Positions 17,279 to 26,624 of a stretch of 64,000 nt of DNA are shown here, piece by piece. This stretch comes from Pelagibius sp. (GTDB lineage: Bacteria; Pseudomonadota; Alphaproteobacteria; Kiloniellales; Kiloniellaceae). The notes beneath the pieces were generated by a model that saw only the letters and a program-made list of their open reading frames with translations, made no database searches and was not told the DNA's origin. Position 1 is the first letter of the stretch. Every line of letters starts with the position of its first letter. The stretch is taken from the NCBI GenBank assembly GCA_028280305.1, contig JANQMC010000030.1:1-64000 (forward strand), in the 5' to 3' direction. The translations under genes were made by a program, and so were the position numbers.

Positions 17279-17746
17279 TCAGAAAATCCCCGCATCCAAC
17301 CCGGCCGCCATGGCAGCGCCGATGTCACGGCAATCATCGACAAAACCGTCCTGCCAGTCGCCTTTGAAGATCACCGGCGGCTGCACCGCCCGCCAGCGCA
17401 GGCCGGTGGTGATGCTTTCCACTGCGCGGCGCGTGCCGGTACCGTCATGACCCGCCCGGATGTAAAGACAGTAAGGCAGGCCCTGGGTCTCTTCGAGACA
17501 GGGATAGTAACTGCGGTCGAAAAAGTCTTTCAACGCGCCACTCATGTAGCCCAGGTTTTCCGTGGTGCCGAGGATTACGGCCTGCGCCGCCAAAACGTCC
17601 TCAGGCCCGGCCTCCAGGGGCGCCCGGGCCACCACCTCCAGGTTTTCGGTTTCGCAATCCTCCGCCGCATCGACCACCGCCTGGCGGAGGCGCAGCGTAT
17701 TCGCCGAGGGCGCGTGGGCCACGATGAGCAAACGCTTGCGGCTCAT
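17279..17746 (-). CDS. Flavodoxin-like NAD(P)H-dependent oxidoreductase
   Basis: 155 residues. The N-terminus RLLIVAHAPSANTLRLRQAVVD is the phosphate-binding loop of a flavodoxin-type protein. AQAVILGTTENLGYMSGALKDFFDRSYY is the second FMN contact region found in such flavoproteins. Short length and lack of other domains suggest a small FMN-dependent reductase or flavodoxin in the cytoplasm. It is the first gene of a two-gene unit with the YjbR-like gene. Electron partners are not predictable. Confidence 0.85.
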   Translation of the reverse strand: MSRKRLLIVAHAPSANTLRLRQAVVDAAEDCETENLEVVARAPLEAGPEDVLAAQAVILGTTENLGYMSGALKDFFDRSYYPCLEETQGLPYCLYIRAGHDGTGTRRAVESITTGLRWRAVQPPVIFKGDWQDGFVDDCRDIGAAMAAGLDAGIF

Positions 17747-17818
17747 GATGTGCGGACGCCTCCCTTACCGCGTCCCGGCCTCCGGATAACCCAGCAGACG
17801 ATCAACTCTGCAGCCGGA

Positions 17819-18259
17819 TCACTTCGTCAGGCGCGTGTGAAGAGCGCGGAGGTAACGATAGTCGGCCGCCGTAAACTCGTCTTCCGCAATGTCTTCCTTG
17901 TAGCCTTCCAGCTCTTCGCGCAAAGCCGCGGAGCTGTCCGGCCGGGCCAGAAGTTTCTCCATCAGAGCCAGCGCTTCCGCATTTTGGGCCGTCTGCTGTT
18001 CCGGCGACAGCGGCTTGTCCTCGACGGCCTCTTCCTCACCCTCATCTTCGAACTCGTCTTCCGCCTCGTCGTCGAGCGCCGGTTCATATTCTTCGGGGTC
18101 TTCGGGCTCCTCGGGCAGGATCAATTCGTCCCAGGACGTACCCGCGGCCTCCAGGTTGCTGTGCAGCTGGCGGGCCGCCGTCAGAACTTCTTCATCCTCC
18201 GGGCTGCCCAGTTTCGACAGCAGCGCGATCAGTTCGTCGCGCTGTAGCGGCTCCGTCAT
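17819..18259 (-). CDS. Acidic hypothetical protein
   Basis: 146 residues, strongly acidic. The centre (about residues 45-80) is an Asp/Glu-rich stretch rich in EPEDPEEYEP and DEFEDEGEEE segments, likely disordered. The flanks are helical (LQRDELIALLSKLG; EALALMEKLLARPD). There is no signal peptide or membrane segment. I do not recognise the family. A GAGGT ribosome binding site lies just before the ATG at 18259. It stands alone between two other minus-strand genes. Confidence 0.65.
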   Translation of the reverse strand: MTEPLQRDELIALLSKLGSPEDEEVLTAARQLHSNLEAAGTSWDELILPEEPEDPEEYEPALDDEAEDEFEDEGEEEAVEDKPLSPEQQTAQNAEALALMEKLLARPDSSAALREELEGYKEDIAEDEFTAADYRYLRALHTRLTK

Positions 18260-18409
18260 GCCTGACCTCTTGAAAATACGAATCGCAATACCGCGGCGAC
18301 TGTAGCCGCTTTTCGACGGAAGCTACAGACCCCGCGGTACCGGAGATCAAGGATGATATGTAGAATTCCTGCAGATCGACCGTGACCCGCGCCGGATGAG
18401 GCAGAAGCC

Positions 18410-18661
18410 CTAGATCTGGCGGTCCCAACGCGTCTTGGCGGCCATGGCTTTCATGGATTCCGCCGAAAGGCCGATATCGCGCAACTGGCGGCCGCTCATG
18501 TTGGCCATGCTTGCCCGCTCTTCCGCGCTTTGCTGCCAGTCGATCATCAGGTCCAGCAGCACCACCGGCAGACGCAACAGGGTGCCCAACAGACTGCCGT
18601 TCGTCCGGGCGCTGCCGGAGCCCAGCAAGGGGGAGGATTTCTGGATCGCTGCGTTCGACAT
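18410..18661 (-). CDS. DUF1127 (YjiS-like) small protein
   Basis: 83 residues. The C-terminal half matches the DUF1127 signature: EERASMANMSGRQLRDIGLSAESMK, with the conserved RQLRDIGLS core. A hydrophobic stretch LLRLPVVLLDLMIDW precedes it. Short DUF1127 proteins are typical of alphaproteobacteria, and some bind RNA and affect phosphate or carbon metabolism. The function here is unknown. It is divergent from the GcvA-like LysR gene across 158 bp. Confidence 0.88.
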   Translation of the reverse strand: MSNAAIQKSSPLLGSGSARTNGSLLGTLLRLPVVLLDLMIDWQQSAEERASMANMSGRQLRDIGLSAESMKAMAAKTRWDRQI

Positions 18662-18776
18662 CTTAGTGTTCCTTATCTGACGGAATGCCCTCGTCTCTCG
18701 TCAGGCATCGAGTGAATTGCCCTCTCAGGCTCTCTCTTAGCCCTAAACCTATTGACGATTGCTGAATCCGGCAAAC

Positions 18777-18799
18777 GATGATATCTCATGAGGATCATC
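18777..18799. promoter_or_regulatory. Candidate LysR operator GATGAT-N11-ATCATC
   Basis: A perfect 6-bp inverted repeat with an 11-base spacer lies 20 bp before the GcvA-like start codon. The spacing is that of LysR-type T-N11-A operators. It could allow autoregulation and control of the divergent DUF1127 gene. Confidence 0.45.
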
Positions 18800-18819
18800 A
18801 GTAAATCTAATGCGAAACG

Positions 18820-19752
18820 ATGTCCCGGAAACTCCCGCCTCTGAAGGCTTTGCGGGCTTTCGAAGCCGCAGCACGGCATCTGTCCTTTACCAAGGCCGCC
18901 AACGAGCTTCACGTGACCCAGGCCGCGATCAGCCATCAGGTCAAATCCCTGGAAGAGCACCTCGGCCTGACGCTGTTCCGGCGCCTCAACCGGCGCCTGG
19001 TGCTGACCGCGGCGGGGCAGATCTACCTGCCGGTCCTGCGTGATGCCTTCGACCAGATCGCCAGCGGCACCAAGCAGCTCTACAAGGACGACGACACGGG
19101 TCCTCTGCAGATCAGCGTTCTTCCCTCCCTGGCCGCCAAATGGCTGCTGCCGCGCATGTCCCGCTTCCGCGACAAGCACCCGGACATCGACGTCATGATT
19201 TCCGCCAACAACAAGCTGGTCGACTTTTCCGACGATTCGGTCGAGATGGGCATACGCTACGGTGCCGGCAACTATCCCGGCCTGCAGGTGGATCTGCTGC
19301 TCAGCGACGAGGTCTTCCCGGTCTGCAGCCCGAGCCTGATGAAGGGTCCGAAGCCGCTCAAGACCCCCGATGATCTGCGCCACCATACGTTGCTGCATGA
19401 CGAGGTTTCACGCGAAGACGAAAGCCCGGACTGGCGTTCCTGGCTGCAGGCCGCGGGGGTCACCGGCGTCGATTGGAACCGCGGGCCCGGTTTCAGCGAT
19501 TCCTCCATGGTGATCGAGGCTGCCGCGGCCGTTCAGGGTGTGGCCCTGGGCCACCGCTGGCTGGCCGCCGCCGACCTGGAAAGCGGCCGCCTGGTGAAGC
19601 CCTTCGGGCCCAGCATCGCGTCAAAACATGCCTACTACATCGTCTGCCCGCCCGCCGTGGCCGAACGGCGCCGGGTTCGCCTGTTTCGTGAATGGTTGCT
19701 GGAAGAAGCCGAGAGGACTGGCGCAGAAACCGCCGCTCTGTCATCCTGCTGA
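18820..19752 (+). CDS. GcvA-type LysR family transcriptional regulator
   Basis: 310 residues. The N-terminus PPLKALRAFEAAARHLSFTK and AANELHVTQAAISHQVKSLE is the GcvA-subgroup winged helix. EEHLGLTLFRRLNRRLVLTA completes the DNA-binding domain. The effector domain ends in an ALGHRWLAAADLESGRLVKP segment typical of this subgroup, and the length is normal. Many such regulators control amino acid or beta-lactamase genes; the target is not known here. A palindrome with N11 spacing lies just upstream. The next gene downstream encodes a peptidase of the ArgE type. Confidence 0.9.
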   Translation: MSRKLPPLKALRAFEAAARHLSFTKAANELHVTQAAISHQVKSLEEHLGLTLFRRLNRRLVLTAAGQIYLPVLRDAFDQIASGTKQLYKDDDTGPLQISVLPSLAAKWLLPRMSRFRDKHPDIDVMISANNKLVDFSDDSVEMGIRYGAGNYPGLQVDLLLSDEVFPVCSPSLMKGPKPLKTPDDLRHHTLLHDEVSREDESPDWRSWLQAAGVTGVDWNRGPGFSDSSMVIEAAAAVQGVALGHRWLAAADLESGRLVKPFGPSIASKHAYYIVCPPAVAERRRVRLFREWLLEEAERTGAETAALSSC

Positions 19753-19795
19753 AACCGCCCGACACCCGTCTTTACCCTGCCTGGAGCCGATAAAC

Positions 19796-21001
19796 TTGCC
19801 TGATCCCCTGAATGCCGAAAGCCCGGCCATCAGGCCGGAATCCCGCGCCATGATCGAGCGTCTGATTGCCTTTGACACGACCAGCCGCAATTCCAACCTG
19901 GACCTGATTCACTTCATTCGCGACTATCTGGCCGATCTCGGCGTCAGCGCGACCCTGGTGCACGATGCCGACGGCCGTAAAGCCAATCTCTATGCCACGC
20001 TCGGTCCCAAAGACCGCGGCGGCATCGCGCTTTCCGGCCACACTGACGTGGTGCCCATCGACGATCAGGACTGGCAGCGCGATCCCTGGAAGATCAGCGA
20101 GGCCGACGGGCGGCTCTATGGGCGCGGCACCTGCGACATGAAGTCGTTCGTCGCCGTGGCGCTGGCCCATGCGCCGCGCTTTCTGTCGGGCGAACTGGAA
20201 ACCCCGGTTCACCTCTGCTTCTCCTATGACGAAGAGGTCGGCTGCCGCGGGGTACCCGATCTGCTCGCCTACCTCGCCGACCAACCGGTGCGGCCCCGGC
20301 TCTGTATCGTCGGGGAACCGACGGATATGAAGGTCATCACGGCACACAAGGGCAAGCTGTCGATGTGCTGCCACGTCCGCGGCAAGGAGGCCCACTCCTC
20401 CCTCGCGCCGCACGGGGTGAACGCGATCCAGGCGGCTGCGCGGGTCATCGGCAAGCTGACCGACATGGCGGCTGATAAGGCGGCAAACGGACCCTTCGAC
20501 GACGACTACGACGTGCCCTTTACCACGGTTCATACCGGGGTGATCGAGGGCGGCACGCAATTGAACATCGTCCCCGGCCACTGCCGCTTCGAGTTTGAGT
20601 TCCGCTACCTTCCGGAAGATTCGCCCAGCGCCTTGCTGGCCCAGGTCAAGGACTTCGCCGAGAAGGAGATCGCCCCGGCCATGCAAGCCATCGATCCCAA
20701 GAGCGGGTTCTCCTGGAAGGAACTGGCCGGGTTTCCCGGCCTGAACCTGCCGCCCGATGCCGAGGTCGTGGATCTGGCGAAAAGCCTGTCGGGCGGCAAC
20801 GCCACCGGCAAGGTGGCCTTTGGGACCGAGGCCGGCCTCTTCGACAGCAGCGGGATTCCGGCGGTGGTCTGCGGCCCCGGGTCCATCGACCAGGCCCATA
20901 AGCCCGACGAGTTTGTGACCTTGGAACAGATCGCCCTGTGTGAACGCTTCATGGATCGCCTCGAGCAACGCCTGCGCCCGCAGGAGACTGCCCGTGCCTG
21001 A
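19796..21001 (+). CDS. argE: Acetylornithine deacetylase-type M20 metallopeptidase
   Basis: 401 residues from a TTG at 19796 with GGAG 10 bases upstream; no in-frame ATG lies before the conserved region. Acetylornithine deacetylase releases ornithine for arginine synthesis. Metal ligands are visible: SGHTDVVP (His and Asp), GRGTCDMKSF (bridging Asp), SYDEEVGCRG (catalytic Glu pair), GEPTDMK and DQAHKPDEF (His near the end). The dimerisation domain includes AHSSLAPHGVNAIQ. The substrate could also be another N-acyl amino acid. Its stop overlaps the next start by 8 bp, so the two genes are translationally linked. Confidence 0.85.
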   Translation: MPDPLNAESPAIRPESRAMIERLIAFDTTSRNSNLDLIHFIRDYLADLGVSATLVHDADGRKANLYATLGPKDRGGIALSGHTDVVPIDDQDWQRDPWKISEADGRLYGRGTCDMKSFVAVALAHAPRFLSGELETPVHLCFSYDEEVGCRGVPDLLAYLADQPVRPRLCIVGEPTDMKVITAHKGKLSMCCHVRGKEAHSSLAPHGVNAIQAAARVIGKLTDMAADKAANGPFDDDYDVPFTTVHTGVIEGGTQLNIVPGHCRFEFEFRYLPEDSPSALLAQVKDFAEKEIAPAMQAIDPKSGFSWKELAGFPGLNLPPDAEVVDLAKSLSGGNATGKVAFGTEAGLFDSSGIPAVVCGPGSIDQAHKPDEFVTLEQIALCERFMDRLEQRLRPQETARA

Positions 21002-21629
21002 CGGCGCCCCCGCCAAAGCTCAACCCGTCAAGGCCGTGGTGTTCGATGTCGGCGGTGTCCTGCTCGACTGGAATCCCCGCCATCTCTATCGCAAGATCTT
21101 CGACGATGAAGCGGCGATGGAACGCTTCCTGACCGATGTCTGCTCCCACGACTGGAACGAGCAAGCCGATGCCGGGCGGCCGATTGCCGATATCACGGAG
21201 GAGCTTTGCGCCCGGCACCCTGACCAGACAGCGATGATCGAAACCTACTACGCCCGCTTTCCGGAGATGATCAAAGGGGCGATCGACGAGACCGTTGTTC
21301 TGCTGAAGCGGCTCCACGCCAGAAACATGCCGCTCTACGTGTTGTCGAACTTTTCCGCCGAGACCTTTCCCATCGCCCGCCAGCGCTTCGGGTTCTTCGA
21401 CCACTTTGCCGGTCTTTTGATTTCCGGCGCCGAAGGCATGAAGAAACCCGATCCACGGATCTACGAACTGGTGGTGCAGCGTTTCGGCTTGAGCCCGGCC
21501 CATACCTTTTTCATCGACGATCGGGCGGATAATGCCCAGGCGGCTGTCGATGGCGGCTGGCAGGCCCATCACTTCACAACGCCGGCGGCATTGGAAGCGG
21601 ATCTCAAAGACCGCGAACTGCTGGGCTGA
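20994..21629 (+). CDS. HAD-superfamily hydrolase (phosphatase-like)
   Basis: 211 residues from a GTG at 20994, with GGAG just upstream and an overlap with the previous stop. HAD motif I is VVFDVGGVLLDWN (nucleophile Asp), motif II is VLSNFSAET, motif III is KKPDPRIYELV and motif IV is FFIDDRADNAQ. The cap is the small helical C1 type. The family includes phosphoric monoester hydrolases and 2-haloacid dehalogenases; the DVGGVLLDWNPR start resembles the alpha-D-glucose-1-phosphate phosphatase YihX group. Its substrate is not established. Confidence 0.88.
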   Translation: MPDGAPAKAQPVKAVVFDVGGVLLDWNPRHLYRKIFDDEAAMERFLTDVCSHDWNEQADAGRPIADITEELCARHPDQTAMIETYYARFPEMIKGAIDETVVLLKRLHARNMPLYVLSNFSAETFPIARQRFGFFDHFAGLLISGAEGMKKPDPRIYELVVQRFGLSPAHTFFIDDRADNAQAAVDGGWQAHHFTTPAALEADLKDRELLG

Positions 21630-21637
21630 GGGCGGCG

Positions 21638-22594
21638 GTGACGGCGAGCGAGCGCTATCCCCTTGAGCTTGCGCCGCCGGACCTCTCCGCCTGGCGGAAA
21701 GGCAGTCATGAAACGGACTATGTCCACCATTTCGATTCCGGTTCGCCTGGCCCACAGGTCGTTGTCTCGGCGCTGGTCCACGGCAATGAAGTCTGCGGCG
21801 CCATCGCGCTTGACCGCCTGCTGCGCGACGGACTGCGGCCCAGTGCCGGCAGCCTCACGCTGGTATTCGTAAACACGGCGGCTTTTGAGCGGTTTTCCCT
21901 CTCGATACCCTATGCCAACCGCTTTATCGACGAAGACTTCAATCGGCTGTGGACGCGGGACATCCTGGAAGGGCCGGGCCAATCCCTGGAGCTTCAGCGG
22001 GCGCGGGAGCTGCGGCCGGTTTTCGATGCTGCCGACCTGCTGCTCGACATCCACTCGATGAGCAGGACAACCGAAGCACTGATGATGGCCGGACCCGCCG
22101 ACAAGGGCCTCACCCTGGCGCGCCGGGTGGCCTGCCCCGGCACCATCGTCCGCGACCGCGGTCATGCCGCCGGCCCGCGTCTGCGCGATTACGGCGACTT
22201 CATCGACCCGGCCAGCCCGCGCAACGCCCTGCTTGTGGAGTGCGGGCATCACTTTGCCGCCGAAAGCGCCGAGGTTGCCCTGGAGACTGCGCTGCGTTTT
22301 CTCGTCACGACCGGCACGATCGCGCGAGAGCGACTCTCCGCCTACGCAATCCCGTTGGAAACACCAGAGCAGCGGGTTATCGAAGTCAGCGAGACGGTGA
22401 CCGCCTGCAGCGAGAATTTCCGGTTTCTGGAAGACTATCGGGGCATGGACATGATTCCGAAAGCCGGCACGGTGATCGCCAGGGACGGCGATAAAGACCT
22501 GCGGACGCCCTATGACAACTGCATCCTGATCATGCCCGCCGAACAACCGCCGCAAGGCACCACGGCGGTGCGTCTCGGGCGGCAGTGCGTCTGA
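21638..22594 (+). CDS. Succinylglutamate desuccinylase/aspartoacylase family protein
   Basis: 318 residues from a GTG at 21638, 8 bp after the previous stop. It is a zinc carboxypeptidase-like fold. Ligand residues are in VSALVHGNEVCGA (HxxE) and LLLDIHSMSR (His); FVNTAAFERF and NRFIDEDFNR line the substrate pocket. Members remove acyl groups from amino acids such as N-acetylaspartate or N-succinylglutamate. With argE-like and transporter neighbours it may process an N-acylated amino acid. The downstream gene overlaps by one base. Confidence 0.85.
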   Translation: MTASERYPLELAPPDLSAWRKGSHETDYVHHFDSGSPGPQVVVSALVHGNEVCGAIALDRLLRDGLRPSAGSLTLVFVNTAAFERFSLSIPYANRFIDEDFNRLWTRDILEGPGQSLELQRARELRPVFDAADLLLDIHSMSRTTEALMMAGPADKGLTLARRVACPGTIVRDRGHAAGPRLRDYGDFIDPASPRNALLVECGHHFAAESAEVALETALRFLVTTGTIARERLSAYAIPLETPEQRVIEVSETVTACSENFRFLEDYRGMDMIPKAGTVIARDGDKDLRTPYDNCILIMPAEQPPQGTTAVRLGRQCV

Positions 22595-23694
22595 TGGTCT
22601 TGGCGAACTGGCAGCCGCCGCCCTGGCAGAAGATCGTCCTGGCCCTGGCCATCGGCACCGCCGGCGGTTGGCTGGCGCAGAGTCTGCACATCCCCCTCGC
22701 CTGGATGATCGGCGCCATGTCGGCCACGACCGTCGCTGCAATGGCCGGTCTGCCGATTACCCTGCCGATCGTCTATCGCACGGCCATGGTCGCCGTCCTG
22801 GGCGTGATGCTGGGCAGCGGTTTCGCGCCGGAGATCCTGAACCGGGTCGCCGACTGGGCCCTCTCGCTTCTCGGGCTCGCCGCCTACACAGTGGTATCGG
22901 CCGCCGTCGTGGCCGTTTTCCTGCGCAAGGTGGCCGGGTACGATCCGATCACCGCCTATTTCTCTGCCTCCCCCGGCGGCTTATCGGAGATGGTGATCAT
23001 CGGCGGCGCCAATGGCGGTGACGAACGCATCATCTCTCTCACCCATACCTCCCGCATCCTGCTGGTGGTGCTCGCCCTGCCCTTCGTGATGCAGTGGGTT
23101 TTCGGTCACACGCCGGGACCGCGCCCCGCCGGCGGCATTCCGCTGGCAGAGGCGGAGGCCGGCGATATGATCGTCCTCACTCTCTGCGGTGTCGTCGGTT
23201 TTTTTGCAGCCCGGCTGGTGCGCTTGCCGGCCGCCGCGATCCTTGGCCCCATGATCGTCTCGGCGGCTGTGCACCTGGTTGGCTGGAGCGATGCCAAGCC
23301 ACCGACCGAGCTGGTCGCCGCCGCCCAGGTCGTGGTCGGAACCACGATCGGCTGCCGCTTCGCCGGTATCGGCCTGCGCCTTGTCGGGCATACGCTGCTC
23401 GCCTCCCTCGGCAGCACCACCATACTGGTTGCCGGCAGTCTCGTTTTCGCCGTCCTGCTGCAGCCCGTCACCGATCTCTCGGCAGTCGCCCTCTTCCTCG
23501 CCTACGCTCCCGGCGGCGTCGCGGAAATGAGCCTTATCGCCTTGGCGCTCTCTATCGATGCGGCCTTGGTCGCCACCCATCATATCGCGCGCATATTCCT
23601 GATCGTTGTCTGCACGCCGCTGCTGTTCCGCTTGCTGCCCGTTTCGGTGATCGGCCGGAAGCCCGGTCAGAGCGGGAATCCTCCAGGGACTTGA
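22594..23694 (+). CDS. AbrB family integral membrane transporter
   Basis: 366 residues from the ATG at 22594, which overlaps the previous stop (TGATG). There are about ten hydrophobic helices in two homologous halves. Each half contains a repeat of the AbrB pattern: AWMIGAMSATTVAAMAG and AAILGPMIVSAAVHLVG; FSASPGGLSEMVIIG and LAYAPGGVAEMSLIA. The PF05145 family includes the putative ammonia monooxygenase AbrB of E. coli, a membrane protein of unsettled substrate. Its position in the argE-HAD-aspartoacylase unit suggests a role in amino acid or organic acid movement. Confidence 0.85.
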   Translation: MVLANWQPPPWQKIVLALAIGTAGGWLAQSLHIPLAWMIGAMSATTVAAMAGLPITLPIVYRTAMVAVLGVMLGSGFAPEILNRVADWALSLLGLAAYTVVSAAVVAVFLRKVAGYDPITAYFSASPGGLSEMVIIGGANGGDERIISLTHTSRILLVVLALPFVMQWVFGHTPGPRPAGGIPLAEAEAGDMIVLTLCGVVGFFAARLVRLPAAAILGPMIVSAAVHLVGWSDAKPPTELVAAAQVVVGTTIGCRFAGIGLRLVGHTLLASLGSTTILVAGSLVFAVLLQPVTDLSAVALFLAYAPGGVAEMSLIALALSIDAALVATHHIARIFLIVVCTPLLFRLLPVSVIGRKPGQSGNPPGT

Positions 23695-23828
23695 CACACA
23701 CCTGTCACGCGGCCGGCGGCAGGCTCAAAAGGTCATCTTGACCGAGTCCTGAAACCGCCATGTCCGATCGCCTTCTTGCCGTAACGCTGGCGCTTTGCCT
23801 GGCCCTGCCGCTCTGCCTCAGCCTCGAT

Positions 23829-23873
23829 GGGGATCTCTTCGGGGGGGATCTCTTCGGGCGGGATCTCTTCGGG
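23829..23873. repeat. Three tandem 15-bp repeats
   Basis: The unit GGGGATCTCTTCGGG occurs three times back to back (third copy begins with C). In the minus-strand reading frame it reads PEEIP. The length is a multiple of three, so the frame is kept. This is a simple slipped-strand type expansion. Confidence 0.9.
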
Positions 23874-24335
23874 CGGAACGCGGAGAGAACGGCACACCGT
23901 CAGGTCGAAGAGCTTCTCGGGGTAAATCTCGTCATCGAAGCAGCGATCGAGAGGGACCGGTTCACTGAGCGAGCCGGTGAAGAAGACCGCACCGCCGACC
24001 GCCAAGGGCCGGTCCGCAAGCAGGGGGCAATGCCGCCGCAGGCCGCGGCGCTGAGCGGCGCCAACCTCCAAAGCGATCTATCGCCCGCGCCACCACCTGT
24101 GGCCGACACGACCACACAGCGCTGACGCCGAAGCCGCGCAGACAGCAGATTCCAAACGCACTGATGAAACCGATCGCCCGGTTGGCCCGCGCGGTAATCG
24201 CGGATTTATAACGAATACCGCGAAAATAACGGAACATTAAGTATCTCACCTTATACAGCTACTCGTAATAGCTATTTAAATCGCTCAAACAAAAGGGATT
24301 TGGATAGTCATATTGATAATATAAAGCGAACTAGA

Positions 24336-24349
24336 TTGGTTCACATCAA
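24336..24349. promoter_or_regulatory. FNR-like site upstream of chemoreceptor gene
   Basis: TTGGTTCACATCAA matches TTGAT-N4-ATCAA with one mismatch and lies 76 bp before the start codon, in an AT-rich stretch. It could link chemoreceptor expression to oxygen. The match is weaker than the moaA site. Confidence 0.35.
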
Positions 24350-24424
24350 TCTCCTGTTGTAGCGAGACTGCGAGCCAAAGCGTCACGGTCTTTGGGCCGG
24401 CAATCGAAGAGGATGGAAAAGGCA

Positions 24425-26545
24425 ATGAGTAGTGTGGCAAAGCCGGGAGTTCCCGGAGATCAAATGGACAAGGGTATCTCCGCGGCGCGCGCGGCTGCAG
24501 GTGGCGCGCTCTCGAAAGCCGGGGGACTGCTCGGCTTCATGAACAACATCAAGATTTCGTCCCGCGTCTTCGGCGGTTTCGGTCTGATTCTGGCAATGCT
24601 GACCACGGTCGCCGTGCTGTCGATCTACTCTCTGGATGTGGCCAATTCCACGTTCACCGAGTACCGCACCCTGGCACGCCAAGCCAACGCGGTCGGCCGG
24701 GTGCAGGCCAACCTGCTGATGACCCGGATGAACGTAAAAGACTTCATCATCACGAAGTCCCAGAAGGACATCGACGAGGTCTTCCATTTCGAAGAGAAGA
24801 CCGTTGAACTGGTTGAAGACGCCGAAGAGCTGGTCGCCGATCCGGATCGCCTCGAACTGCTCGAAGGCATGAAAAACCGCATGGAAGAGTACCGCGGCCA
24901 CTTCGAAAATGTCGTCGCGCTGAACGACAAGCGCAACGAGATCGTCAACGGTACCCTCAACGTTATCGGGCCGCAGATCGAAAAAGACCTCTCGGCGATC
25001 ATGCAGAGCGCCTACCGAGACGGCGATGCCGAGGCAGCCTTCACCGCCGGCATGGTACTGCGGAACCTGCTTCTCGCACGGCTCTATGCGACCAAGTTCC
25101 TGGTCGACAACAAGCAGGAGTCCTACGATCGTGTGATGAAGGAATTCGGTGAGTTGGGGGAGCTGTCCGACGATCTGCTGGCCAGCCTGCAGAACCCGCG
25201 CCGGCGCCAACTCGCCACCGCCGTCGTGCAGAACGTCTCGATCTACCGCGAGTCGTTCGACGAGGTGAACGTGGTCATCAACCAGCGTAACAGCGTGATC
25301 CGCGAGAACCTGGACAAGATCGGCCCGGAAGTCGCCAAGGACATCGAGGACTACAAGCTGTCGGTCAAGTCCCGCCAGGACACGATCGGCCCCGAAGCCT
25401 CCGCCTCCATGCGCCAGGCCGAGATCGTTGACGGCATCATTTCCGTCATCAGTCTGGTCTTGGGCGTCATCATCGCCTGGGTGATCGGCATGGGCATTTC
25501 CCGCCCAATCAACCGCATGACCTCTTCCATGACCGAACTGGCCAAGGGCAACAAGACGATCGAGATTCCTTCGCTGGGTCAGAAAGATGAACTCGGCGCC
25601 ATGGCCGAAGCGGTCCAGGTGTTCAAGGAGAACGCCATGGAGGTGGATCGCCTGGCCGCCGAACGGGTCGAGCAGGAGAAAAAGGCCGAAGAGGAAAAGC
25701 GCAAGGCCATGAACGAACTGGCCGACGACTTCGAGGCTTCGGTCAAGGAAGTGGTGGACTCCGTTTCGACCGCCTCGAACGAGATCAAGGGCTCAGCTCA
25801 GAACCTGACGGGCGCCGCCGAGGATGCGACATCCAAGTCGACGGCCGTTGCCGCCGCAGCCGAGCAGGCCACGGCAAACGTCCAGACGGTTGCGGCCTCT
25901 TCCGAGGAGATGTCCAGCTCGATCAATGAGATCGCCAGGCAGGTCACCGAATCGACACGCAGCACCGGCGAGGCCAAGAGCGAGGTCGAGGAGACCGACA
26001 CCGTCGTCCGCGAGCTGGCTGCGGCTGCTCAGAAGATCGGTGAAGTCGTGACCCTGATTTCTGACATCGCCGAGCAGACCAATCTGCTGGCCTTGAATGC
26101 CACGATCGAGGCGGCGCGCGCCGGTGAAGCCGGAAAGGGCTTTGCCGTTGTCGCCTCCGAGGTCAAGAGCCTGGCCCAACAGACCGCCAAGGCGACGGAG
26201 GAAATCGCTCAGCAGATCGACAGCGTGCAGTCGACCACGGACTCCGCCGTGCAGGCCATCGGCCGGATCAAGGAGACCATCGTGAAGGTCGACGAGATCG
26301 CCGGGTCGATTTCCGCTGCTATCGAAGAGCAGACGGCGGCTGTCTCCGAGATCTCCACCAATACCCAGCAGGCCGCCACCGGCACGCAGGAGGTCTCTTC
26401 GAACATCGGCGATGTTCAAAAGGGCGCCGAGGAAACCGGAACCGCCGCCCGCGCGGCTCTGGAAGCGGCGACGGGTCTGTCTCAGCAGTCCGTCGAACTC
26501 AACAAGAAGGTCGAGGAGTTCCTCACCCGTATCCGCGCGGCCTAA
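24425..26545 (+). CDS. Methyl-accepting chemotaxis protein with long helical sensor domain
   Basis: 706 residues from the ATG at 24425 (GGAAAAGG 3-10 bases upstream). TM1 is at about 52-70, TM2 at about 336-358, so a helical periplasmic domain of about 265 residues lies between. Its size and helicity resemble the helical bimodular (HBM) sensor domain, inferred only. A HAMP domain follows ([14 protein letters not shown]...[20 protein letters not shown]). The cytoplasmic signalling hairpin has the tip [20 protein letters not shown] and EGKGF-like [13 protein letters not shown]. The protein should signal to CheA/CheW; no CheA or CheW gene is nearby. A strong terminator follows. Confidence 0.93.
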   Translation: MSSVAKPGVPGDQMDKGISAARAAAGGALSKAGGLLGFMNNIKISSRVFGGFGLILAMLTTVAVLSIYSLDVANSTFTEYRTLARQANAVGRVQANLLMTRMNVKDFIITKSQKDIDEVFHFEEKTVELVEDAEELVADPDRLELLEGMKNRMEEYRGHFENVVALNDKRNEIVNGTLNVIGPQIEKDLSAIMQSAYRDGDAEAAFTAGMVLRNLLLARLYATKFLVDNKQESYDRVMKEFGELGELSDDLLASLQNPRRRQLATAVVQNVSIYRESFDEVNVVINQRNSVIRENLDKIGPEVAKDIEDYKLSVKSRQDTIGPEASASMRQAEIVDGIISVISLVLGVIIAWVIGMGISRPINRMTSSMTELAKGNKTIEIPSLGQKDELGAMAEAVQVFKENAMEVDRLAAERVEQEKKAEEEKRKAMNELADDFEASVKEVVDSVSTASNEIKGSAQNLTGAAEDATSKSTAVAAAAEQATANVQTVAASSEEMSSSINEIARQVTESTRSTGEAKSEVEETDTVVRELAAAAQKIGEVVTLISDIAEQTNLLALNATIEAARAGEAGKGFAVVASEVKSLAQQTAKATEEIAQQIDSVQSTTDSAVQAIGRIKETIVKVDEIAGSISAAIEEQTAAVSEISTNTQQAATGTQEVSSNIGDVQKGAEETGTAARAALEAATGLSQQSVELNKKVEEFLTRIRAA

Positions 26546-26571
26546 AACCGCACGGCAAGAGCTTGAAAAAA

Positions 26572-26609
26572 GGGCGTCCGGCTGACATCGCCGGGCGCCC
26601 TCTTCTTTT
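26572..26609 (+). terminator. Rho-independent terminator after the chemoreceptor gene
   Basis: A 10-bp stem GGGCGTCCGG / CCGGGCGCCC with one T-G pair and a 9-base loop is followed by TCTTCTTTT. Confidence 0.85.
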
Positions 26610-26624
26610 GCGTACTGCCGCGCC

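Larger units (their letters stand above)
23695..24424. other. Intergenic region with a 15-bp triplicate and ambiguous short reading frames
   Basis: No clear gene is seen. Two reading frames compete on opposite strands: a plus-strand one at 23760-24125 with a hydrophobic start (LLAVTLALCLALPLCLS), and a minus-strand one at 23733-24071 that starts with TTG and includes the pentapeptide PPEEI three times. Neither has a good ribosome binding site. The 3 x 15-bp repeat is at 23829-23873. From 24180 to 24360 the sequence becomes AT-rich and probably holds the chemoreceptor promoter. Confidence 0.4.
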
